Shown: positions 14,879 to 24,576, counted from the stretch's first letter. The stretch: DNA of 58,136 nt from Dethiosulfatarculus sandiegensis (GCF_000931935.2 NZ_AZAC01000044.1:1-58136); one strand, 5' to 3'. Numbers and translations are program-made. Notes: generated by a model from the letters alone, not told the origin.

Positions 14879-16246
14879 ATGTCTAGAGTTTTGCCGAAGT
14901 ATTTTTTCAGGAAAAATTATGTAAATCAATCAGCTAACAGGTGTAACCCCTTGGGCGGCGGGCTGGGTTTGTGGCTGGTTCTGCTTCTTTTGGCCTTTGC
15001 CCAGGCCTGTGTAATGAATCCGGTCACTGGTCAGGATGAACTCTCCTTTATGAGTGTCCCCCAGGAGATCGCCATGGGGAAACAGTATTATCCCCAGACC
15101 ACGCAGATGAATAACGGGTTGCCGGCCAAGGATCCTGCTTTGCAGACCTATGTGAAAAACGTCGGTGGCAGATTGGCGAATTTGAGCCACCGCCCCAAGG
15201 TGCCCTGGGATTTCAATGTGGTCAATTCCAGCCAGGTCAATGCCTTTGCCCTGCCAGGGGGTAAGATTTCCATCACCAGGGGGCTCATCAGCAAGATGAA
15301 AAATGAAGATGAGCTGGCCAGTGTGCTGGGCCATGAGATAGGCCACGTCACTGCCAGGCATCAGGCCCAGCAATACACCAACCAGGTTCTCACCGGTTTG
15401 GCCCTGGCTGGATTGGGGGCTGTATTGGCAGGTGAGGAATGGGGTCAGTATGGGGTGATGGCGGCAGGCACGGCCGCCTCCCTATTGATGCTTAGCTATT
15501 CCAGAGATATGGAAAGGCAGGCCGATGCCCTGGGGTATGAATACATGACCAGGGCAGGATACAACCCCAAGGGGCAGACCGACACCTTTAAGATATTTTT
15601 AAATGAGCATAAAGAGTCGCCCAGCGCTATCCAGGCTATGCTGCGGTCTCACCCCTTGACCACCGAGAGGATCAATACAGCCCAAAACAGGGTTTTACGC
15701 ACCGACCCCAGGTTCACCAACCAGCCCTTTAAAAAGCGGCCCTTTGACCGCGCCCTGGCCATACAGAAACGCCGTTCTCCGGCCTATGCGGCCATGGATA
15801 AGGGGGATGCCCTTTTAGCGAAAAAGAACTGGAAGGCGGCTTATACACAATACCAGCAAGCCATAAAAAAATTCCCGGATGAAGGGCTTTTTCATACCAA
15901 AAAGGCCATGGCCCTGATGAAGGGCAAAAAAACTAAAATCGCACTCAAAGCCGCCCAAAAAGGTGCGAGGCTAAGCCCCAACCTTTATTTGAGCCAACAC
16001 GTGGAAGGCCTGCTCTTAATGCAGGGAGGCAAATTTAAATCCGCCACCAATTCTTTTGCCAGGGCCCGGAAACTGTTACCTCAAAGCCCTGAGAATTCTT
16101 TGTATTTGGCCTATTGCCTGGAAAGGACCGGCAGAAAAAAACAGGCGGTTTCTTTTTATCGCAAGGCCGCCGGGCTTGCGCCGAGTTCGTGGGTGGCGCA
16201 AAAGGCCTACCAAAGGCTCAATGCCATGGGAGTTTATAAACGCTGA
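14879..16246 (+). CDS. M48 family metalloprotease lipoprotein with TPR repeats (BepA-like)
   Basis: 455 residues. A hydrophobic segment ends in the lipobox AFAQAC with the lipid-carrying Cys44, so it is anchored in the periplasm. The protease domain has FALPGGKISITRGL and the zinc motif HEIGH (152-156) in ELASVLGHEIGHVTARH; the third ligand is expected in ERQADALGYEYM. From about 300 to the end, TPR-like helices occur, with FARARKLLPQSPENSLYLAY as one clear repeat. This layout matches BepA/YfgC proteins that degrade misfolded outer-membrane assembly substrates, including LptD intermediates. It is a single-gene unit with a terminator shared with the convergent gene. Confidence 0.85.
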   Translation: MSRVLPKYFFRKNYVNQSANRCNPLGGGLGLWLVLLLLAFAQACVMNPVTGQDELSFMSVPQEIAMGKQYYPQTTQMNNGLPAKDPALQTYVKNVGGRLANLSHRPKVPWDFNVVNSSQVNAFALPGGKISITRGLISKMKNEDELASVLGHEIGHVTARHQAQQYTNQVLTGLALAGLGAVLAGEEWGQYGVMAAGTAASLLMLSYSRDMERQADALGYEYMTRAGYNPKGQTDTFKIFLNEHKESPSAIQAMLRSHPLTTERINTAQNRVLRTDPRFTNQPFKKRPFDRALAIQKRRSPAYAAMDKGDALLAKKNWKAAYTQYQQAIKKFPDEGLFHTKKAMALMKGKKTKIALKAAQKGARLSPNLYLSQHVEGLLLMQGGKFKSATNSFARARKLLPQSPENSLYLAYCLERTGRKKQAVSFYRKAAGLAPSSWVAQKAYQRLNAMGVYKR

Positions 16247-16277
16247 TTTTTCCCCGTTTTTTGCTTTTAGTATATGA

Positions 16278-16312
16278 ACAGCCCGAAAGCGTATTGTTTT
16301 CGGGCTGTTTTC
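16278..16312. terminator. bidirectional rho-independent terminator
   Basis: An 11-bp perfect stem (ACAGCCCGAAA at 16278-16288 with TTTCGGGCTGT at 16298-16308), followed by TTTTC, between the convergent protease and ASKHA genes. Confidence 0.75.
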
Positions 16313-16340
16313 TTACAGGCGTTTTGGCTTGGAGGGAGCT

Positions 16341-17954
16341 TTATTTATTAAAAACAGGCACGCTGGGAAAGCGTGAGGCGTCGGTGTGGGGAATGAACCT
16401 GGCAGCGCTGAACCGGTTCATGAGCGCCTGGTTCACGTTGAGTTCAATATAGGTGAGCCGATCGCTCACCGCCTCCACATCCGGCCTGGTCTCAGGCTCC
16501 AGGAGAAGTCTTTTACAGCCTGCCAGGGATGAATTACCGAGCGAGCGGAAACGATCCCTCGGCAGATCCGGCAGCATTCCCAGGGTGATGGCTGTCTCCG
16601 GTTTGATGACATTGCCAAAGGCTCCGGCCACGAAAAAGGCGCTTAAGTCCTCAAATCCAAGCCCCACCTCCAGGACAACGGTGCGTAGAATGGTGTACAT
16701 CCCGGCCTTGGAGCGAAGCAGGATGTCTATCTCCACCTCTGTGAAGACTATGGCCTCGCCTGTCTGGGTTTCTTCCTCCGTGGCCACCACATATCCCAGG
16801 CCTTCATCTGTTTCCACGATGCGTTTATGGTCGGGCAAAACGAACTTGCCCCGCATATCCATGATCCTGGTCAGGTAGAGTTGGGCCAGAAGATCCAACA
16901 GCCCGGAACCGCAGAGCCCTTTGGGTTTGGGAATTTTTCCATCCGGTTCGGGGATGATTTTGAGGCTGGGTTCATGGGTCTTGGGATCTATGGTTATTCC
17001 TTCTATGGCTCCGGGCTGGGCCAGGATTCCGGTTTTGGCCACTCCGCCTTCCAGGGCGGGGCCTGCCGCACCGGCGCAGGCGGCCAGCCAGTCCCGGTTG
17101 CCCAAAACCACCTCTGCATTGGTGCCCACATCCACCAAAATGGCGTTGTCTTCCCGCAGATGCAGGTCTGCGGCCACAATGCCGGCCACCAGGTCTCCGC
17201 CAAAATAAGAGCCCACATTGGGCAGGCACCAGACCACTGCCCGGGGATTGAGGCCCAGGCCGATCTCCGCCCCGAAAAAGGGTGCGGGCCGGTTGGTCAC
17301 CGGAATATAGGGTTCCCGGCAGATGGTCTGTACATCCAGACCCAGGAAGAAGTGGGTCATGGTGGTGTTCCCCGCAGCAACCAGAAGGTTTATTTCCTGG
17401 TGGTCGCGATTTGCCCGCGCGCACATTTCCCGGATAAGTCCCCTGGCCGACTCCACCAGCATGAGGTGCAGGGATTTAAGGCCGTTTTCAGTGTTTGCGC
17501 TGTGGATGCGGGTCAGAATGTCGGCTCCCACCGCAGTCTGGGGATTAAGGCAGGTGCCCTTGGCCAAAGTCTCTTTAGTGGCAAGCTCCAGGAGTTCTGC
17601 CTGAAGGTGGGTGGAGCCGATATCAAGGGCCACGCCCAGACCGTCCCTGGGCCAGTCACTATCCGGGAAGTTTGATTCAACCTCAGACCATTTTTGGTCT
17701 ATTGGCCCGCTCTCCGTATTACCGGGCTCCACCTGCACCAAGATGCCGCCTTTTTCCGATTGCATCAAGGTGGCGGTGATTTTGTAGTCCGCTCCCCTGA
17801 TGGTTTCGGCAAAGGGCATAAGACATTTCACCGGGATCTGGGGCCAGTCTCCCGTTTCTTTGCGCAAGCCCTTGGCCAGGCGGTCCATGGTGGCGGTATT
17901 GTCGCTAAGGCTCGGTCGGCTTAAGCGCAGGTAATATTTTTGCATGGAGTTCAT
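16341..17954 (-). CDS. ASKHA-domain protein of the corrinoid-activator (RACo/DUF4445) family without ferredoxin domain
   Basis: 537 residues. GVALDIGSTHLQAELLEL is the first phosphate loop of the acetate/sugar kinase-Hsc70-actin fold. LVAAGNTTMTHFFLGL, LVDVGTNAEVVL and LCGSGLLDLLAQL are further loops, and FVAGAFGNVI is near the end. RACo proteins use ATP to drive reduction of a corrinoid protein through their own N-terminal 2Fe-2S domain; RamA uses C-terminal clusters. Here the first roughly 105 residues hold a single cysteine (C44) and the C-terminus has none, so no cluster can be bound and an external electron donor would be needed. No methyltransferase or corrinoid gene adjoins. It lies 30 nt downstream of the amidase gene. 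Confidence 0.8.
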   Translation of the reverse strand: MNSMQKYYLRLSRPSLSDNTATMDRLAKGLRKETGDWPQIPVKCLMPFAETIRGADYKITATLMQSEKGGILVQVEPGNTESGPIDQKWSEVESNFPDSDWPRDGLGVALDIGSTHLQAELLELATKETLAKGTCLNPQTAVGADILTRIHSANTENGLKSLHLMLVESARGLIREMCARANRDHQEINLLVAAGNTTMTHFFLGLDVQTICREPYIPVTNRPAPFFGAEIGLGLNPRAVVWCLPNVGSYFGGDLVAGIVAADLHLREDNAILVDVGTNAEVVLGNRDWLAACAGAAGPALEGGVAKTGILAQPGAIEGITIDPKTHEPSLKIIPEPDGKIPKPKGLCGSGLLDLLAQLYLTRIMDMRGKFVLPDHKRIVETDEGLGYVVATEEETQTGEAIVFTEVEIDILLRSKAGMYTILRTVVLEVGLGFEDLSAFFVAGAFGNVIKPETAITLGMLPDLPRDRFRSLGNSSLAGCKRLLLEPETRPDVEAVSDRLTYIELNVNQALMNRFSAARFIPHTDASRFPSVPVFNK

Positions 17955-17984
17955 GATTCAAATCCCGTGCAGGTCTGTTGCTGA

Positions 17985-19709
17985 TCAGTTTTGGGTGTTT
18001 GTGCCGTATTTTTTAAGATATTCAGCGTAATCCACCACACCCTTGGCCACACCCTCCGCCACTGCAGAGCGATATCGGCTGCCGGTCAGTCTGCGGTGTT
18101 CCGTCTGGTTGGTGATAAATCCCATCTCCACCAGGACAGCGGGCATGCGCGCACCAATTAGCACGTAAAAGGGCGCCTGTTTGACTTTCAGATCCCGCAC
18201 CTTGTATCTCTTGCGCAGGGTTTTTAAAAGCCCCTTGTGCAGGTCACGGGCCAGATGGTTGGATTCATTGATTTTTGAATTGAGCATAAGATCATTTAAA
18301 ATGACCTGTAAATCAGATATGGAGCGTTTGGTCGTGGCGTTTTCCCGTGCTGCCACCCGCATGGACTCCTCGTCCGAGGCCAGGTTGAGGAAATAGGTCT
18401 CCACCCCATTTAACCGGTGACTCGGCGCTGCATTGACATGAAGGGATATGAACAGATCCGCATCTTTGGTGTTGGCAAAAGCGGTGCGGGCCTCCAGGGG
18501 AATAAATTTGTCCGTAGTTCTGGTTAGGTAGACCTTGCAGCCCAAACGTTTTTTCAACTGAACCGCCAGGCGTTTGGCCACATCCAGGGTTATGTCTTTT
18601 TCCTTGAGCCCCCGCCAGATAGCCCCCGGATCCTTGCCTCCGTGCCCGGGGTCTATGACAATGCGTTTGATGCCCAGCCCCAGGGCGGCGGCCAGGGTCA
18701 TGGCAGGCGGGGCTTCCTTGGCCCTGCCCCTGGGCACTTTTTTCTTTTTACCCAGGGAGGCGGTGCGGTTTTTTTTCTGATGCCCAAAGCAATCCACCAC
18801 CACCCGGAAAGGATTATCCAGGGTGAAAACCTTGTATGAGGCCAAGTGTTTGATATCCAGAACCAGCCTGACTGTGTCATTGCTGTATTGACCGGCCCGG
18901 GCCGCGGTTAAGAGTCCGTCGCCAATGGGGTGCTTGTCATCAATTTTTTTGCCCAGGCGACTGCCCTGCAGGTCCAGATAAAGCCTGCGGGGCTTGCCCT
19001 CGGCCGGATCTTTTTTCAGCAGGTGGGTGTCATAGGGAACCGGGCGCTCCAAGGCCATGACCACCCTGGTGTAGGTGGGGGTGGACCAATGGCGCAGTTC
19101 CGTCACTCTGGCCAGGGGGGAGGTTTCCTCCCGGCCTTTGGAATCGGTTTTTTGGGGCTCCCGGTTATCCTGTTTATCCGAGACCCCCTTGATCAGCTTT
19201 TTTTCCAGGGCTGCCAGGCGTTTTTCGGCCAGGGGCTTCATATCCCCATTGGGATAATTCATCACCACCCTGAGGTATTCCAGGTAGGCTTTTTTGGGCT
19301 TTCCAGAGGCCTCCAGGAGTCGTCCGATCCTGAGTTGAGCATCATCGGCCAGGCGTGATTTGGGAAAGTGCCTGGTCAGACGTCGGCAGATATCCAGGGC
19401 CTCGGTGAGGTTCTCCACTCTTTTGAAGCGTTCATAGGCCCCCTCATGTATGCGGGCCATCCAGTAAAGTGAGCCCGGGGCCAAGGGGCCTTGGGGGTTT
19501 GAGGTGTAAACCCTGGAAAAACGCTCAGCCAGGGACTGCCAGTTATGATAGACGCTTCCGGCTTTTGGGGTTTTGACAAGCCATTTATAATCGGCCTTGA
19601 TCTGGTTATAAATGGCCTTTTCGTCTTGAGCCAGAGCAGTCCCTTGGCCAAGCAGCCAGGCCAACAGGCAGAAAAAAGCTATGAAAAGGTTTGACCTAGG
19701 AGACCGCAC
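17985..19709 (-). CDS. N-acetylmuramoyl-L-alanine amidase (AmiC-like) with AMIN domain
   Basis: 574 residues with a signal peptide (FIAFFCLLAWLLGQGTALA), so it works in the periplasm. An N-terminal helical, TPR-like region (about 30-160) is followed by an AMIN domain (about 195-300, with VTELRHWSTPTYTRVVMALE). The C-terminal Amidase_3 domain has IVIDPGHGGKDPG near 350 (first zinc His), a following Glu, and LFISLHVNAAP near 422 (second zinc His). It cleaves the bond between MurNAc and the stem peptide during cell separation. The GTG start at 19709 overlaps the end of mutS by 14 nt, so the two are coupled. Confidence 0.86.
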   Translation of the reverse strand: MRSPRSNLFIAFFCLLAWLLGQGTALAQDEKAIYNQIKADYKWLVKTPKAGSVYHNWQSLAERFSRVYTSNPQGPLAPGSLYWMARIHEGAYERFKRVENLTEALDICRRLTRHFPKSRLADDAQLRIGRLLEASGKPKKAYLEYLRVVMNYPNGDMKPLAEKRLAALEKKLIKGVSDKQDNREPQKTDSKGREETSPLARVTELRHWSTPTYTRVVMALERPVPYDTHLLKKDPAEGKPRRLYLDLQGSRLGKKIDDKHPIGDGLLTAARAGQYSNDTVRLVLDIKHLASYKVFTLDNPFRVVVDCFGHQKKNRTASLGKKKKVPRGRAKEAPPAMTLAAALGLGIKRIVIDPGHGGKDPGAIWRGLKEKDITLDVAKRLAVQLKKRLGCKVYLTRTTDKFIPLEARTAFANTKDADLFISLHVNAAPSHRLNGVETYFLNLASDEESMRVAARENATTKRSISDLQVILNDLMLNSKINESNHLARDLHKGLLKTLRKRYKVRDLKVKQAPFYVLIGARMPAVLVEMGFITNQTEHRRLTGSRYRSAVAEGVAKGVVDYAEYLKKYGTNTQN

Positions 19710-22305
19710 GCTTCATTTCATCCAATATGGTCAAGGCCTGTACAGGCGTGAGGTTGTCTGTTTCCAGTTCTTTTAATGATCTTAGCACCGGGTGCAACGC
19801 GGTTTCAAAAAGCGGCAATTGTTTTTTTGTTTTGTTGTCCTGATGGGCCGGTTTTACACTGTGACCGTTTTTTTCCAGCCCGTTTAAAATGTCCTGGGCC
19901 CTTTCTAATACATTCTGGGGCAAACCTGCCAGTTTGGCCACCTGTAACCCATAGGAGCGGCTAACCCCTCCGGGCTTGAGCTTACGCAAAAATACAATGC
20001 CGCCCTGATATTCCTTGGCAGCCACATTGTAGTTTTTCACCCTTGGGCACTCCCCGGCCAGATCGGTCAGCTCATGGTAATGGGTGGCAAAAAGGGTTTT
20101 GACCCCTTTTTGATCAAGGTTGTGCAGATGCTCGGCTACGGCCCAGGCAATGGAAAGCCCGTCATAGGTGGAGGTGCCCCTGCCGACTTCGTCCAGTATG
20201 ACCAAAGAACGGCTGGTGGCCTGTTTAAGGATGCGGCTGGTTTCGGTCATCTCCACCATAAAAGTGGAGAGCCCTCCGGCCAAGTCGTCCATGGCCCCCA
20301 CTCTGGTGAAGATCCGGTCAGTGACCGGAATGCGGGCGCTTTCAGCCGGGACAAAGGACCCTGTCTGGGCCAGGAGCACAATAAGCGCTGTCTGGCGCAG
20401 GATAGTGGACTTACCGGCCATGTTGGGGCCGGTGATTATCATGACCTGCTGCTCCTGGTCGTCCAAGTGAATATCATTGGGCACAAATTCGCCCTCAGGC
20501 AGCATATCCTCCACCACCGGATGCCTGCCCGCCTTTATTTCAAGAGGGCCGTCTTCCTTTAAAACAGGGCGTTGCCAGTCTTTGGAAAGGGCCAGTTCGG
20601 CCAGGGAGGCCAGCACATCCACCACTGCCAGGGCCCTGGAGCAGGCCATCAGCGGGCGGCTGTGATCAGCCACCTCTCTCCTGAGTTTGAGGAAAAGTGT
20701 TTTTTCCAATTCCAGGGCCTTTTCCTCTGCGCCGAGGACTTTGGATTCCCACTCCTTTAACTCCGGAGTGATATAACGCTCGCTGGCCGCCAGGGTCTGT
20801 TTTCTGATAAAGTCTTCCGGCACCTTGTTCAGGTGGGTCTTGGTCACTTCGATGTAATAGCCGAATACCCGGTTGAAGCCCACCTTAAGGGAGGGGATGC
20901 CGGTTTCGGTCTTCAGCTTGGCCTGTAAAGAGGCGATCCAGTCCTTGCCTTGGGTGCTGAAAGAACGCTGTTCATCCAGGTCCGGGTCAACCCCCGGTGC
21001 GATGACTCCGCCGTCGGCCAGGCTGATGGGCGGATTTTCGGTAAGGGTCTTCCGAAGGGTTTCAGCCAGCTCATCTAAACCAAGTATCTGTTCTTTTTGC
21101 TTGGCAAATATGGGTGAACCGAGCTTACACAACTCTGCCCCCAGCTCAGGGAGAGCCAAGAGCCCGTCCCTTAGGGCGGCCAGATCCCTCGGCGTGGCCT
21201 GGCCCAGGCCCGCCCGCCCCACCAACCGGGGCATATCAGGCAATTCGGCCAGCAGTTCTTTAAGCACCTGGCCGGAGATGTGAGAGCCGACCAGTTCGTC
21301 CACTGCCTGTTGTCTGGCCTCTATGCGTTTCTGGTCCGTAAGGGGAAAGCCCAGCCATTCCCTTAAAAGCCGTCCGCCCATGGGGGAGGAGGTTCGGTCC
21401 ACCGAGTGTAGGAGCGAACCCTTGCGCCCCTTTCCGGCAAGGGACCTGAATATTTCCAGGTTGCGCCTGGCGCTGGCGTCAAGGATCAGGTGGGTCTCCA
21501 CCTGGTAAAGTTCGAGCTCTTCCACATGCTCGGGCTGACGGCGCTGGGTGGCCAAAACCGTGCCCCAGGCCATGGCCGCGGCTGCCAATGCCTCTTTGGG
21601 CGCGTCTTCCAATTCCATGGGAAGCCTTTGGCCCAGAATCTCTCTGGCCTGGTTGGGGGTGGGAGGCTTGCCCGTATAGGAGGTGCGGGGCAGGGCCGCG
21701 GCTTGGTTGGAGAGCTGGGAAAGACCGGGATGCTCCATTTGGGACTCGGCCAGAATCAGCTCGGCCGGTTCCAGGCGGGCCAGTTCGTCGTTCAAGGGCG
21801 GTCCGGCCTCAACAGCCGTGGCCCGAAACTCTCCACTGCTCAAGTCCAGGCAGGCCAGACCCGCCTTGCCCGCGGAGAGGCAAAGGGCGGCCAGAAAGAG
21901 GTTGTCCCTGGCCGGAAGATGCTCCGGGTCTGTGAACATGCCCGGGCTCACCACCCTGGTTATTTCCCTGCGCACCAGACCCTTGGCTGATTTGGGGTCT
22001 TCCACCTGGTCGCAGACCGCCACCTTGAAGCCCGCCTCCACCATTTTGGCCAGGTAGGAATCAAGGGTGCGATGAGGCACCCCGCACATGGGAATGGGGT
22101 CCGGCTGGCCCTTGTCCCGGCTGGTCAGGGAAATGGATAGCGCCTTTGAGGCCACCTGGGCGTCCTCAAAGAACATTTCATAAAAATCGCCCATGCGGAA
22201 AAACAGGATGCAGTCCGGGGTCTGTTCCTTGAGCTCCATGTACTGGCGCATCATGGGAGTCTGTCTGGCTGGGTGTTTTTTCAAGGTAGAAAGGGTTTTG
22301 GTCAT
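19696..22305 (-). CDS. mutS: DNA mismatch repair protein MutS
   Basis: 869 residues, normal for bacterial MutS. TPMMRQYMELKEQTPDCILF and FRMGDFYEMFFEDA form the mismatch-binding start, including the Phe-x-Glu motif that stacks on the mispair. The ATPase has IITGPNMAGKST (Walker A, near 625), LVILDEVGRGTSTYDG (Walker B and signature) and LFATHYHEL. It recognises mispairs and recruits MutL. It is the first gene of a group with the amidase, 74 nt after lapB. No mutL is in this window. Confidence 0.95.
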   Translation of the reverse strand: MTKTLSTLKKHPARQTPMMRQYMELKEQTPDCILFFRMGDFYEMFFEDAQVASKALSISLTSRDKGQPDPIPMCGVPHRTLDSYLAKMVEAGFKVAVCDQVEDPKSAKGLVRREITRVVSPGMFTDPEHLPARDNLFLAALCLSAGKAGLACLDLSSGEFRATAVEAGPPLNDELARLEPAELILAESQMEHPGLSQLSNQAAALPRTSYTGKPPTPNQAREILGQRLPMELEDAPKEALAAAAMAWGTVLATQRRQPEHVEELELYQVETHLILDASARRNLEIFRSLAGKGRKGSLLHSVDRTSSPMGGRLLREWLGFPLTDQKRIEARQQAVDELVGSHISGQVLKELLAELPDMPRLVGRAGLGQATPRDLAALRDGLLALPELGAELCKLGSPIFAKQKEQILGLDELAETLRKTLTENPPISLADGGVIAPGVDPDLDEQRSFSTQGKDWIASLQAKLKTETGIPSLKVGFNRVFGYYIEVTKTHLNKVPEDFIRKQTLAASERYITPELKEWESKVLGAEEKALELEKTLFLKLRREVADHSRPLMACSRALAVVDVLASLAELALSKDWQRPVLKEDGPLEIKAGRHPVVEDMLPEGEFVPNDIHLDDQEQQVMIITGPNMAGKSTILRQTALIVLLAQTGSFVPAESARIPVTDRIFTRVGAMDDLAGGLSTFMVEMTETSRILKQATSRSLVILDEVGRGTSTYDGLSIAWAVAEHLHNLDQKGVKTLFATHYHELTDLAGECPRVKNYNVAAKEYQGGIVFLRKLKPGGVSRSYGLQVAKLAGLPQNVLERAQDILNGLEKNGHSVKPAHQDNKTKKQLPLFETALHPVLRSLKELETDNLTPVQALTILDEMKRAVS

Positions 22306-22379
22306 GGGTCGGCTACTTATGGCTCCCGTTTTTCATGTGGAATATCAACAGGGTGACAAATTGGAATCAGGCCGCTTTG

Positions 22380-23603
22380 CTACATGTTGCGCGGGCCTAA
22401 GGTGTCCCATTTATGGCAGCGGGGGCATTTCCAGGCCAGCTCATGGGAAAGATGCCCGCACTGGCTGCACTGATAGGCCGCCGTGTTTCCATTTAATTGG
22501 GCCAAGAGTTCTTCATAGGCTGCAAGCGCTTGTTCCTGGGGGCCTTTCTCCAGAAGGATTTCCCCCTTGAGCCTGTGGGCGCCCAGGTTGCCCCGGCTTT
22601 GCCTGATGGCTTTTGTAAGGAGCTCCACGGCCTTCAGGTCTTCGCCGTGGTTGTTGTAATGCCTGGCCAGGGCCACCATAGCCAGACTGCTTATCTTGGA
22701 ATGGTCCAGTTCCGCCAGAAAATCTTTCATTGCCTTGGAGCCGACCTGGTCTTCAGCCTGGGCCACTCTTTCTATAATCAGATCCGTATAGCGGGGGGCA
22801 ATGGCCGTTGCCTTGCGCCATATGTTCATGGCCTTTTTGGGCCGGTTTTTCAACATTTCCAGATCGCCCAGATGCAGATATGCGTCTAAGCAGGCCTTGT
22901 CTTCCTTTTTGGCCTGGTTCAAGAAACCTTCGGCCTGTTCAATCTGTCCCTGGTCCAACAGCTCCTTGGCTCTTTCGGTCTTGTAATGGGCCAGCACGGT
23001 GGAATGATCCGCCCCAATGAGGCGGTCAAGGCGTTTCAGGGTCTCAAAGGCCTTTTCCCAGTCACGGCTTTCCTCATAAAGCGAGACCATTTGACGGCAG
23101 GCCTCCACATGCTCGGGATCCATGGCCAGAACCTCGGCAAAGAGTTCCGTGGCCCGGTTCAGAAGGCCTCCCTTTTTATAGTCCAGGCCCAGATCAAACA
23201 AGGCCTGAATCTTTATCTCCGGGTCCAGATTGGGACGGGCCACTATATTCTGGCGGATGCGCACCGCCCTTTCAATCTCTCCCTTTTGACGGAAAAGGTT
23301 CCCCAGGACCACATAGGTTTCAACCGTGTCGGAATCCAGGTCCACGGCCCGGGTGAATTCTTCTATGGCCTTGTCGGTGTGATCGGCCATCAGGTGGGCC
23401 AAGCCTTTTAAAAATGCGTCGTCAAGGGCAAGGCGGCCCTTGCCGCCGCCTTTTTTGTGGGCGGATTTCTCCTGTTTGCTTTTGCCGGATGATCCGGAGA
23501 ACAGAAACCCCAGTATAAGTCCTAAAAGAACAAGGCCCAGCCCCAGTAAGGCGTGGGCCAGGGTGATATCAATCTGCCCGATGCTGAGAACAGTTGCTCC
23601 CAT
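22380..23603 (-). CDS. lapB: LapB/YciM-like TPR protein with rubredoxin-type zinc ribbon
   Basis: 407 residues. An N-terminal membrane helix (about 13-35) is followed by about nine TPR units (for example FRQKGEIERAVRIRQNIVAR). A C-terminal metal-binding ribbon holds CSQCGH and CPRCHKW. E. coli LapB has exactly this order and regulates LpxC turnover by FtsH, balancing LPS and phospholipid synthesis at the inner membrane. Its ATG overlaps the lapA stop by one base (TAATG). A Lys-rich linker after the helix (KSKQEKSAHKKGGGKGR) is longer than in E. coli. The lapA-lapB order is conserved with enterobacteria, which strengthens the call. Confidence 0.85.
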   Translation of the reverse strand: MGATVLSIGQIDITLAHALLGLGLVLLGLILGFLFSGSSGKSKQEKSAHKKGGGKGRLALDDAFLKGLAHLMADHTDKAIEEFTRAVDLDSDTVETYVVLGNLFRQKGEIERAVRIRQNIVARPNLDPEIKIQALFDLGLDYKKGGLLNRATELFAEVLAMDPEHVEACRQMVSLYEESRDWEKAFETLKRLDRLIGADHSTVLAHYKTERAKELLDQGQIEQAEGFLNQAKKEDKACLDAYLHLGDLEMLKNRPKKAMNIWRKATAIAPRYTDLIIERVAQAEDQVGSKAMKDFLAELDHSKISSLAMVALARHYNNHGEDLKAVELLTKAIRQSRGNLGAHRLKGEILLEKGPQEQALAAYEELLAQLNGNTAAYQCSQCGHLSHELAWKCPRCHKWDTLGPRNM

Positions 23604-24076
23604 TACTTGAGGGCCTCTTTCTCCTCCGTCGTCAGCGATTCCTCGGATTCGTCAAGAGGTTCCGGCTCTGGTTCGAGTCCCTTGGCCGGAAGGTTTTTTT
23701 CCTCTGAATCCTTTTTGCCTTTGCCGTTTTTCGGGGCTTCGGCCTCACCATTCGGTGACAGGGTTTCGCTGGTGATCGGTAGGTTTCTAAGGGACTTCAA
23801 TTCACTGGCCAAATTATCCAGTTCTTTGTCCTTGGCCTTGAGCTGCTTGCGCAGCCTGAAGCGCTCGCTTAGGCCCAAAAGGCTGGCAGCCAAGAGACCG
23901 ACAAAGAAAGAAAGCATTATTATCAGATAGGTGGCATAAGGAGTGGATTGAAACTTGACGAATATCAGGTTCAGCCTGATGGACAAAGGATGACTGAGAG
24001 GTTCGATATTCTGAACCATAAAGATGATGGCAAAGGCCACGGCCGCTGAGATTATAAATGCCTTTAAATAGCTCAT
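23603..24076 (-). CDS. lapA: LapA family protein (DUF1049)
   Basis: 157 residues with two transmembrane helices (about 5-22 and 48-70) joined by a short periplasmic loop. A charged coiled coil follows (FRLRKQLKAKDKELDNLASE), then an acidic, low-complexity tail rich in Glu and Pro that is longer than usual. The N-terminus (SAAVAFAIIFMVQNIEPLS) matches LapA/YciS. The partner LapB is directly downstream, as in E. coli. The ATG overlaps the HIT gene stop by 4 nt (ATGA). Confidence 0.8.
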   Translation of the reverse strand: MSYLKAFIISAAVAFAIIFMVQNIEPLSHPLSIRLNLIFVKFQSTPYATYLIIMLSFFVGLLAASLLGLSERFRLRKQLKAKDKELDNLASELKSLRNLPITSETLSPNGEAEAPKNGKGKKDSEEKNLPAKGLEPEPEPLDESEESLTTEEKEALK

Positions 24077-24576
24077 GAAGCCCTCTTTTCCTTTTCCATG
24101 ACGGCGAAATGCGGCTTGAGCTTTTCATAGGTCGCCCTGATATGCTCGGGTATGACCCGCACCTCTCCCATAACGGTCATGAAGTTTACGTCTCCACCCC
24201 AACGGGGCACTACGTGAAAATGCAGATGTTCGGCGATTCCCGCCCCGGCTGTTTCTCCCAGGTTTAGGCCTACATTGAATCCCTGGGGGTTCATAACCTC
24301 TTTAAGGGCCTTTACGGCCAATTCAACCTTTTGCATGAGGTCTGTTTTTTCCTGGGGCGTCAAATCTTCCAATGCCGCTTTGTGGCGGCGGGGTGCAACC
24401 AGGAGATGACCATTATTGTAAGGAAATTTGTTCATCATAACCAGGGTGTGTTCACCCACGCCCAATACCAGATCATCTGCGCCCCGACCGTCTTTTGCCA
24501 GACAGAATATGCAGCCCGGAGGTTTCTCCTCATCCAAAATATAAGTCATGCGCCATGGGGCCCACAAGTTTTTCAT
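24073..24576 (-). CDS. HIT family nucleotide hydrolase/transferase
   Basis: 167 residues. EHLHFHVVPRW is the histidine triad (H117, H119, H121), where the middle or last His attacks the nucleotide phosphate. NGHLLVAPRRH and the N-terminal CIFC pair (C22, C25), likely zinc-binding, match the bacterial HIT subgroup near diadenosine polyphosphate hydrolases and AP4A phosphorylases. The opening MKNLWAPWRMTYI is typical of that subgroup. It is coupled to lapA by a 4-nt overlap and lies 48 nt after the phosphodiesterase gene. Substrate preference cannot be read from sequence. Confidence 0.85.
   Translation of the reverse strand: MKNLWAPWRMTYILDEEKPPGCIFCLAKDGRGADDLVLGVGEHTLVMMNKFPYNNGHLLVAPRRHKAALEDLTPQEKTDLMQKVELAVKALKEVMNPQGFNVGLNLGETAGAGIAEHLHFHVVPRWGGDVNFMTVMGEVRVIPEHIRATYEKLKPHFAVMEKEKRAS

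Noticed and set aside
16827..17675. Long plus ORF (282 codons) opposite the ASKHA gene
   Set aside because: Antisense shadow without motifs.
17950..17970. GATTCAAATCCCG resembling a tRNA T-loop
   Set aside because: Flanking bases do not form a T stem and no acceptor or anticodon arms are present.
23668..23690. GGTTCGAGTCC resembling a tRNA T-loop
   Set aside because: It is inside the lapA coding sequence and no cloverleaf can be drawn.
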